NCBI GenBank assembly: GCA_900547135.1
Contig: URFJ01000057.1
Location: 1-11,941, forward strand
Length of the DNA stretch: 11,941 nt
Direction: 5' to 3'
DNA from: an uncultured Eubacteriales bacterium
Lineage (GTDB): Bacteria; Bacillota; Clostridia; Christensenellales; CAG-138
In this document: one piece after another, positions 6,798 to 11,941 of the stretch
Layout: every line of letters starts with the position of its first letter
How positions within the stretch are numbered: position 1 is the first letter of the stretch
Position numbers and translations under genes: made by a program
Notes under the pieces: generated by a model
Seen by the model: the letters and a program-made list of their open reading frames with translations, nothing else
The model's database searches: none
Told to the model about the DNA's origin: nothing

Positions 6798-8156
6798 ATG
6801 AAGATAGACATACTTGTTGCTGAGATAGGCTCTACCACGACGCTTGTCAATGCATTTTCCGGAATCGGCTCGGACAATCCGAAATTCATGGGCCAGGGCC
6901 AGTCCCCCACATCCGTGCTCGACGGGGATGTCAGGATTGGTTTAAGCGGCGCTGTAGACGACCTTTGCCGGGGATTTGGCGAGGATGTGGATTATGTTCA
7001 GATGCTTGCGACATCAAGCGCGGCTGGAGGCCTGCGCATGTGCGTGCATGGACTGGTGTACGATATGACGGTTCGTGCCGCGGAGGCTGCGGCGTTAGGA
7101 GCGGGGGCCATTGTACGCATGGCAACGGCCGGCAGGCTGAGCGATTATGACATTGAAGAGCTTAAGCTTATCCGTCCAAACCTGATACTCCTTGCCGGCG
7201 GCACGGACTATGGAGAGCGCGAAACGGCTGTTTACAATGCCAGAAGGCTGGTGGAAAGCGGTATAAGCGCGCCTGTCATCTATGCTGGCAATGTACAGAA
7301 CCAGGGTATAATAAAAAGCCTGTTTGCGGGGTGCGGCATACCGTGCTACACGGTGGAAAACGTATATCCGAAGCTGGACATTCTGAACATAGAACCCGCA
7401 CGCAGGGTTATTCACGCCGTATTCGAGAAGCACATAGTAGAGGCGCCAGGAATGGGACATATTCGAGAAATGGTAACGGGAAACATAATACCTACCCCGG
7501 GTGCTGTGATGGAGTCAGCTCAGTTATTATATGAGGAGCTGGGCGATCTTGCCGTTATAGATATAGGAGGCGCTACAACGGATGTGCATTCGGTCACAGC
7601 CGGTTCCGATGAGATCGCGTCGATATCCACCTCTCCTGAACCGTTCGCTAAACGTACGGTCGAGGGCGACCTGGGGCTTTATATCAACGCTCGAAATCTT
7701 ATAGACCGCATAGGCGTAAACGCGTTGAGCAGAGAGCTGGAATTGGATGTAAACTCGGTTATGGAGCGCTATAAACCCATTCCCGATACTCCGCAACAGC
7801 TTATGCTTACCCAGCGTCTGTGCGCCCTGGCTGGTGAAACAGCGGTTATCAGGCATGCGGGATCATTGAGGTATATCTACGGGCCTTCGGGCCGCCAGAC
7901 GATAGCCGAGGGCAAGGACCTGACCAAATTGAAATATCTAATAGGCACCGGCGGGGCGCTTACCAGGCTTCCGGACAGGAAAGTGCTTCTCAGGCGGATG
8001 GCCGATTGCAATAAGAACGGAATGATGCTGTATCCAAAGGCAGGCGAATTATCGTTGCTTTACGATAACGATTATATAATGGCGTCCCTGGGGGTGCTTG
8101 GAAAGAGTTATCCAAAGGATGCAATAAGGCTTATGAAGAACAGCATGGAAATATAA
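6798..8156 (+). CDS. GlmL/MutL-like ATPase, probable reactivating factor for ornithine aminomutase
   Basis: This protein (452 aa) belongs to the MutL/GlmL family (not the mismatch-repair MutL), whose members are encoded beside B12-dependent mutases such as glutamate mutase. They have the actin/Hsp70-type ATPase fold. The motifs are in order: EIGSTTT (9-15, phosphate 1), LAGGTDYG (132-139), DIGGATTDVHSV (255-266, phosphate 2) and GTGGALT (383-389, adenosine). The likely job is ATP-driven exchange of damaged cobalamin on OraE, inferred from family and position directly after oraE. The same arrangement is known in other clostridial ornithine clusters. The ATG at 6798 lacks a strong Shine-Dalgarno; only TGATGG at 6782-6787 lies upstream, so translation may be weaker than for its neighbours. 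A hairpin precedes it (6724-6775), and 67 nt separate it from orr. Confidence 0.88.
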   Translation: MKIDILVAEIGSTTTLVNAFSGIGSDNPKFMGQGQSPTSVLDGDVRIGLSGAVDDLCRGFGEDVDYVQMLATSSAAGGLRMCVHGLVYDMTVRAAEAAALGAGAIVRMATAGRLSDYDIEELKLIRPNLILLAGGTDYGERETAVYNARRLVESGISAPVIYAGNVQNQGIIKSLFAGCGIPCYTVENVYPKLDILNIEPARRVIHAVFEKHIVEAPGMGHIREMVTGNIIPTPGAVMESAQLLYEELGDLAVIDIGGATTDVHSVTAGSDEIASISTSPEPFAKRTVEGDLGLYINARNLIDRIGVNALSRELELDVNSVMERYKPIPDTPQQLMLTQRLCALAGETAVIRHAGSLRYIYGPSGRQTIAEGKDLTKLKYLIGTGGALTRLPDRKVLLRRMADCNKNGMMLYPKAGELSLLYDNDYIMASLGVLGKSYPKDAIRLMKNSMEI

Positions 8157-8223
8157 GCAGGCTGAGGAGTATCGGGCTAGCCGTAAAAATACAATCCTGA
8201 ACAATGCCTAACTGGAGGGAGCT

Positions 8224-9288
8224 ATGTATCCTAAACTAACAGTCAACCTGAAAAAACTCAGGCATAACCTGGACTTTCTGTTGGAGCAGTGCCACGGGCG
8301 GGGCGTAACCGCCTCCATAGTTACAAAGGTGTTTTGTGCTGATGAGCGAATAGTCGACTTGATAGATCATAGCGCTGCGGATTTCATTGCGGATTCGCGC
8401 ATTTTGAATCTTAAATCGCTTAATTCCTCAAAACAGAAAGTACTGCTGAGGATTTCCATGCCATCCGAGACTGAGGATGTTGTGAGATACGCCGACATAA
8501 GCATGCAGTCTGAAATAGCTGCGATACAGAGGCTTGCAAAGGCGGCGGGTGGCCAGGGGAAAACGCATAGGGTAGTTCTTATGATAGATCTTGGCGACCT
8601 GCGCGAGGGGATATTCTTTAAGGATAGGCCGCTTATTATGGAAACGGCCAGGGCTGTGGTGGAATCTGGCGCGTTGGAGTTGTACGGAATTGGAACAAAC
8701 CTAACCTGCTATGGGGGAATACTTCCTGATGAGAACAATATGGGAGTTTTATGCGATATTGCCCGGGCAATAAGGAAGGAATTCGGCATACAATTGCCAA
8801 TGGTTTCCGGAGGGAACTCCAGCGGCATTACAATGCTTATGGAGGGAAGGCTGCCTGCCGGAATAAACAATCTGCGTCTGGGCGAATCGTTTGTATTGAG
8901 CAACGATACCTCCACAGGCCTTCCCATTGAGGGCATGTATTCAGATGCGTTCATTCTTGAGGCGGAAATCGTAGAGCTGCAGGCAAAGCCAAGCAAGCCA
9001 ATAGGAAATAGCGGAATGAACGCGTTTGGAGAAACGGTTCAATTCGAGGACAGGGGTCAAATGCTTCGGGCGATAATCGCTGTTGGAAGGCAGGATGTTG
9101 ATCCGGCTTCGCTTAAATGCCTTGATGAGCATGTCGAAATACTGGGCGCAAGTTCCGATCATTTGATTGTTGACTTGACAAAATCAAACATGTACAATGT
9201 GGGCGATACAATTAGTTTCGTGCCGGGCTACGGCGCGCTTTTACGCCTGTGTACAAGCAAATATGTTTGCAGGGAATACGTAAATTAA
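8224..9288 (+). CDS. orr: Ornithine racemase (PLP, alanine-racemase-like fold)
   Basis: This 354-residue protein interconverts L- and D-ornithine, supplying the D-isomer that OraS/OraE needs. It has the fold type III barrel of the alanine-racemase N-terminal family. The PLP lysine is expected at K35 in SIVTKVFCAD (31-40). MIDLGDLREG (120-129) is the barrel strand that includes a conserved Asp and Arg, GIGTNLTCYGG (155-165) is a signature of the amino acid racemase subgroup, and SGGNSSG (195-201) and NNLRLGES (215-222) form the phosphate side of the site. The length is close to the characterised clostridial Orr (about 350 residues). The ornithine assignment rests on this family resemblance and on the operon, since the fold alone would also fit a YhfX-like or other racemase. 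GGAGGGA (8214-8220) precedes the ATG closely. Confidence 0.9.
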   Translation: MYPKLTVNLKKLRHNLDFLLEQCHGRGVTASIVTKVFCADERIVDLIDHSAADFIADSRILNLKSLNSSKQKVLLRISMPSETEDVVRYADISMQSEIAAIQRLAKAAGGQGKTHRVVLMIDLGDLREGIFFKDRPLIMETARAVVESGALELYGIGTNLTCYGGILPDENNMGVLCDIARAIRKEFGIQLPMVSGGNSSGITMLMEGRLPAGINNLRLGESFVLSNDTSTGLPIEGMYSDAFILEAEIVELQAKPSKPIGNSGMNAFGETVQFEDRGQMLRAIIAVGRQDVDPASLKCLDEHVEILGASSDHLIVDLTKSNMYNVGDTISFVPGYGALLRLCTSKYVCREYVN

Positions 9289-9299
9289 TAAATTATAAC

Positions 9300-9306
9300 A
9301 AAGGAG
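9300..9306 (+). promoter_or_regulatory. Ribosome binding site fixing the OTC start
   Basis: AAAGGAG lies 8 nt before the ATG at 9315, in the 26-nt gap after orr. The longer in-frame start at 9249 falls inside orr and would add residues foreign to the family, so 9315 is preferred. Confidence 0.85.
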
Positions 9307-9314
9307 ACACAACA

Positions 9315-10304
9315 ATGCCTGTAAATCTTAAAGGCCGTCATCTGCTTACTTTAAAGGACTTTACACCTGAAGAAATCCGTTATATGCTTGATCTGGCCCA
9401 TGACCTCAAGCAAAAGAAGCGTCTTGGGATACGAAACCGTTCGCTTGAGGGCAAGAACATCGTTCTCATATTTGACAAGACGTCCACGCGCACGCGCTGC
9501 GCGTTCGAGGTTGCCGCTTTTGACGAGGGCGCGCAGGTTACGTATTTATCGAACAGCCAGATGGGCAAAAAGGAGTCGCTCGAAGATATCGCAAAGGTGC
9601 TGGGACGCTTTTATGACGGCATTGAATACCGCGGCTTCAAGCAGGAAGTTGTTGAGCTGCTGGCAAAATTTTCAGGAGTACCGGTATGGAACGGACTTAC
9701 AGACATGTATCACCCAACACAGATACTTGCGGATTTCATGACCATAGAGGAGAATATTGACAAGCCCCTGTCCAAAACAAAGCTTGTATATATTGGGGAT
9801 GCCCGCAACAACATGGGCAACTCGCTTATGATAGGCGCTGCAAAGATGGGCATGACCTTTGTCGGCATAGCTCCCAAATGCCTGTTCCCAGACGAGGGCC
9901 TTGTCAGGGAGATGCAGGAGGTAGCAAGGGAAACGGGGGCTTCGATAAGCTTTTCTGAGAACCTTGACGACGTAAAGGGCGCCGACGCGATATATACCGA
10001 CGTATGGGTATCAATGGGCGAAGAGGATCAGTTCGAAGAGCGTATAAAGCTGCTTGCGCCATACCGCGTGACGATGGATGTAATGAACAAGACGGAAAAC
10101 AAGGATGCGATCTTCCTGCACTGTCTCCCGTCGTTCCACGATCTTGAAACGTCCGTTGGCAGGGAAATCCATCAGAAATTCGGAATTACCGAGATGGAGG
10201 TAAGCGACGAGGTGTTCAGGGCAAGATGCTCTAAGGTGTTTGACGAGGCCGAAAACCGTATGCATACGATAAAGGCGGTTATGGTGGCTACCATAGGTAA
10301 ATAA
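9315..10304 (+). CDS. argF: Ornithine carbamoyltransferase
   Basis: This 329-residue enzyme catalyses the reversible carbamoylation of ornithine to citrulline. All family motifs are intact: STRTR at 57-61 (carbamoyl phosphate), HPTQ at 133-136, DVWVSMG at 229-235 (the SMG loop that binds ornithine and distinguishes OTC from aspartate or putrescine transcarbamoylases), and HCLP at 269-272 (the Cys that contacts ornithine). The C-terminus DEAENRMHTIKAVMVAT is typical. The opening NLKGRHLLTLKDFTPEEI supports the start at 9315. It follows orr by 26 nt with no terminator between them, so it is probably read with the ornithine operon, and a strong terminator follows. In this setting a catabolic role (phosphorolysis of citrulline to ornithine and carbamoyl phosphate, arcB-like) is attractive, but sequence alone does not separate it from a biosynthetic argF. 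No arginine deiminase or carbamate kinase gene is in the window. Confidence 0.93.
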   Translation: MPVNLKGRHLLTLKDFTPEEIRYMLDLAHDLKQKKRLGIRNRSLEGKNIVLIFDKTSTRTRCAFEVAAFDEGAQVTYLSNSQMGKKESLEDIAKVLGRFYDGIEYRGFKQEVVELLAKFSGVPVWNGLTDMYHPTQILADFMTIEENIDKPLSKTKLVYIGDARNNMGNSLMIGAAKMGMTFVGIAPKCLFPDEGLVREMQEVARETGASISFSENLDDVKGADAIYTDVWVSMGEEDQFEERIKLLAPYRVTMDVMNKTENKDAIFLHCLPSFHDLETSVGREIHQKFGITEMEVSDEVFRARCSKVFDEAENRMHTIKAVMVATIGK

Positions 10305-10321
10305 GAACTAAGGTTATGGCA

Positions 10322-10365
10322 GGGCCCCGTTGCCTGCGGGAACGGGGCCTTTATAATGTTTTTAT
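10322..10365 (+). terminator. Rho-independent terminator after the OTC gene
   Basis: GGCCCCGTT (10323-10331) pairs with AACGGGGCC (10341-10349) around the loop GCCTGCGGG. TTTATAATGTTTTTA follows. It lies 18 nt after the OTC stop and is the strongest terminator in the window, so the ornithine transcript probably ends here. Confidence 0.8.
10330..10357 (+). promoter_or_regulatory. Possible alr promoter overlapping the terminator
   Basis: A consensus -10 TATAAT lies at 10352-10357. A -35-like TTGCCT (10330-10335, 4 of 6) sits 16 nt upstream, inside the terminator hairpin. It would give alr its own transcript. The AT-rich terminator tail can imitate a -10, so the confidence is moderate. Confidence 0.4.
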
Positions 10366-10395
10366 TAAGCGCATACGCTTAAGGAGCAAATGAAC

Positions 10396-11526
10396 ATGCA
10401 CGAACCAACTAATAGATCACGTACATGGGCGGAGATAAATCTCGGCGCACTCAAGCACAACCTTGGCATTGCAAAGGCCACCGGAAAAAAGGTTATGTGC
10501 GTTATAAAAGCGGACGCATACGGACACGGGGCGGTGGAATGTGGGCGGTATTTAGAAAAAAACGGCGCCGACGCGTTTGCGGTAGCGTGCCTGAGCGAAG
10601 CCCTAGAACTAAGGCGGGCAGGCATAGAACTGCCGATACTGATTTTGGGTTATACGCCGGCGGAATACGCTGATAACCTTGCTATCTACGCAATAGCTCA
10701 GACGGTAGTGGACGAACAATCGGCTATTGAGCTCAATAACGCGGCGAAACAGGCGGGAGTTACGGTGGAGGTTCATATCAAGATTGACACGGGCATGTCC
10801 CGTACCGGATTGATGTGCCAAGGCGACGCGTTTTATGCTTCGGCCGCCTGTTCCGCCGAAAGGATCTGCGGCTTGGGAAACCTTAACGTTGCGGGAATGT
10901 ATACCCATCTTGCCGCAGCGGATTCCCCCGAGGAGCTCGAGTATACTAAGTGGCAGATTGATAACTTCACCGCTATTATGGATAGGCTTGAAAGCCGCGG
11001 TATAAGGCCCGCGATATGCCATGCAAGCAATAGCGCGGCAATTATGAACAACCCTAATGCTCATTTTGATATGGTTAGAGAGGGGATAATGCTTTATGGA
11101 CTGTATCCTGACAGTATACCAAGGGAAACGGGTCCCTTAATGCCGGTAATGACGCTTAAGTCCCGGGTGGCTCAAATTAGAGAGTTTCCGGAGGGGACAA
11201 CGGTTAGCTATGGTAGAACGTTTCGGGCTAAATCTCCAATAAGGTGCGCCGTAATATCCGCCGGTTACGCCGATGGTTATCCAAGAAGATTATCAAATCG
11301 GGCACATATTCGGATAGCGGGTGAATCATATCTTCAGATAGGACGAGTATGCATGGACATGATTATGGCGGACGTTACGGGGAGCAATATACAGCGCGGA
11401 GACGAGGTAGTTCTATTCGGCGCTAAAGGAATGAGCCTGGAGGAAGTAGCGCAGGAAGTTGGAACTATAAATTACGAAATCGCATGCCTGGTGACATGCA
11501 GGGCTAAGCGTGTGTACATAGAATAG
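10396..11526 (+). CDS. alr: Alanine racemase
   Basis: This PLP enzyme (376 aa from this start) interconverts L- and D-alanine in the cytoplasm, normally to supply D-alanine for peptidoglycan. The PLP lysine is K38 in CVIKADAYGHG, and the second catalytic base is Y291 in AGYADGYPR. HIKIDTGMSRTG, MVREGIMLYGLYP, GRVCMDM and the C-terminal NYEIACLVTCRAKRVY are all classic alanine racemase blocks, and the length is normal. AAGGAG at 10381-10386 is 9 nt from the ATG at 10396 but only 3 nt from an in-frame ATG at 10390, so I prefer 10396. The alternative adds two residues (MN). It lies downstream of the OTC terminator, probably with its own promoter. The thiolase OrtAB makes D-alanine, so the racemase may also serve the ornithine pathway; that link is inference from position. 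Confidence 0.95.
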   Translation: MHEPTNRSRTWAEINLGALKHNLGIAKATGKKVMCVIKADAYGHGAVECGRYLEKNGADAFAVACLSEALELRRAGIELPILILGYTPAEYADNLAIYAIAQTVVDEQSAIELNNAAKQAGVTVEVHIKIDTGMSRTGLMCQGDAFYASAACSAERICGLGNLNVAGMYTHLAAADSPEELEYTKWQIDNFTAIMDRLESRGIRPAICHASNSAAIMNNPNAHFDMVREGIMLYGLYPDSIPRETGPLMPVMTLKSRVAQIREFPEGTTVSYGRTFRAKSPIRCAVISAGYADGYPRRLSNRAHIRIAGESYLQIGRVCMDMIMADVTGSNIQRGDEVVLFGAKGMSLEEVAQEVGTINYEIACLVTCRAKRVYIE

Positions 11527-11535
11527 CGAAAAGAA

Positions 11536-11565
11536 TAGGCTCTGCGATAGGTAACGCAGAGCCTG
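11536..11565. terminator. Shared hairpin between convergent alr and GNAT genes
   Basis: AGGCTCTGCG (11537-11546) and CGCAGAGCCT (11555-11564) form a perfect 10-bp stem with an 8-nt loop. On the minus strand the stem is followed by ATTCTTTTCG, so it works best as the terminator of the minus-strand GNAT gene. On the plus strand GGTATTCGTATTA follows, a poor T-tract, so it may stop alr transcripts only partly. Confidence 0.75.
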
Positions 11566-11584
11566 GTATTCGTATTAGAGCTGG

Positions 11585-11941
11585 TTATATGCCTCGCACC
11601 ATTTGCTTATAATTCAGCTCTTCATACCCCTTTTTTAAGTAAAGCCTTTCAGCTTCCGTGTTGGATTTTGAGATTTCAAGCCTGAACCGCCTGGCCGTAC
11701 CGGAATTAATATTATGAATAAAGTCAAGATATTTCCCGCCAAGGCCAAGTCCCCTGAATGGTTTCTTAATAAACAATTCCTCTATAAGAACAACAAGGCC
11801 TACGGCCTCATTGGAATAGGTGATGGATATAAGGCCATAGTCGGCTGTTTCCGTGTTATGCTCAATTATATGGCACTTTGCATATGGAGAATTGGACATT
11901 GCTTCGTTGAACGTGCGTTCCATATACTCCACGGGGATGTT
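11585..11941 (-). CDS. GNAT family N-acetyltransferase (partial, N-terminus outside window)
   Basis: The frame is open from the right window edge to a TAA at 11585-11587 and gives about 118 residues. The acetyl-CoA binding motif A is clear: a strand ending EELFIKKPF and then the R-x-x-G-x-G loop RGLGLG with the helix GKYLDFI. Motif B follows as RFRLEISKSNTEAERLYLKKGYEEL, the usual asparagine and late tyrosine region of GNAT enzymes. A GTG at 11932 could be read as a start, but NIP precedes it in frame with no stop. The stretch NIPVEYMERTFNEA looks like the inside of a GNAT domain, so about 30-40 N-terminal residues are probably missing. The substrate is unknown. It is transcribed towards alr and shows no link to ornithine metabolism. 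Confidence 0.85.
   Translation of the reverse strand, partial: NIPVEYMERTFNEAMSNSPYAKCHIIEHNTETADYGLISITYSNEAVGLVVLIEELFIKKPFRGLGLGGKYLDFIHNINSGTARRFRLEISKSNTEAERLYLKKGYEELNYKQMVRGI

Noticed and set aside
6784..6801. Five-codon mini-ORF whose TGA overlaps the reactivase ATG
   Set aside because: It is very short, has no ribosome binding site and shows no attenuation-like codon pattern. It is probably chance.
6798..8156. DNA mismatch repair MutL
   Set aside because: The ATPase motifs are of the actin/Hsp70 type (DIGGATTD, GTGGALT), not the GHKL type. The name similarity only reflects the glutamate mutase accessory protein MutL/GlmL.
1..11941. CRISPR arrays, insertion sequences, tRNA or rRNA genes
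   Set aside because: I found no regularly spaced repeats, no transposase-like frames with terminal inverted repeats, and no tRNA-like or rRNA-like stretch on reading the gaps. All gaps between genes are under 170 nt.

Overview
The window reads as a piece of a chromosome from an anaerobic Clostridia-type Firmicute. The evidence is a set of strong AGGAGG-type ribosome binding sites, heavy use of ATA (Ile) and AGG/AGA (Arg) codons at roughly balanced GC, the tail of a dockerin protein, a DUF975 membrane protein, and above all a complete set of genes for fermenting ornithine by the oxidative branch known from amino-acid-fermenting (Stickland) clostridia. The genus cannot be fixed from this sequence alone.

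Layout. (1) 1-230: the 3' end of a dockerin-domain gene and its terminator. (2) 299-1090: a DUF975-family integral membrane protein of unknown function, apparently on its own. (3) 1186-1251: a good sigma-A-type promoter (extended -10) leading into (4) 1252-9288: ord, ortA, ortB, oraS, oraE, a GlmL/MutL-like reactivase gene, and orr, all on the + strand and closely packed. ortA/ortB overlap by 8 nt and oraS/oraE by 4 nt. A hairpin with a short T-run lies between oraE and the reactivase gene and may be an attenuator or processing site. (5) 9315-10304: ornithine carbamoyltransferase, 26 nt behind orr, closed by a strong terminator. (6) 10396-11526: alanine racemase, perhaps with its own promoter overlapping that terminator. 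(7) 11585-11941, minus strand: a GNAT acetyltransferase cut by the window edge, convergent with alr across a shared hairpin.

How the genes fit together. Ornithine racemase makes D-ornithine. The B12- and PLP-dependent aminomutase OraS/OraE moves the terminal amino group to give 2,4-diaminopentanoate, and the MutL-like ATPase probably keeps its cobalamin centre active. Ord deaminates the product oxidatively to 2-amino-4-oxopentanoate with NAD(P)+. OrtA/OrtB cleave that with CoA to acetyl-CoA and D-alanine. Two flanking enzymes extend this known pathway: ornithine carbamoyltransferase could supply ornithine from citrulline, as in the arginine deiminase route, and alanine racemase could turn the D-alanine product into L-alanine or balance it with cell-wall demand. 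The pathway itself is described, so I do not claim a new system. The linkage to OTC and alr, the internal hairpin, and a dockerin gene (polysaccharide use) beside an amino-acid fermentation cluster deserve the second look.
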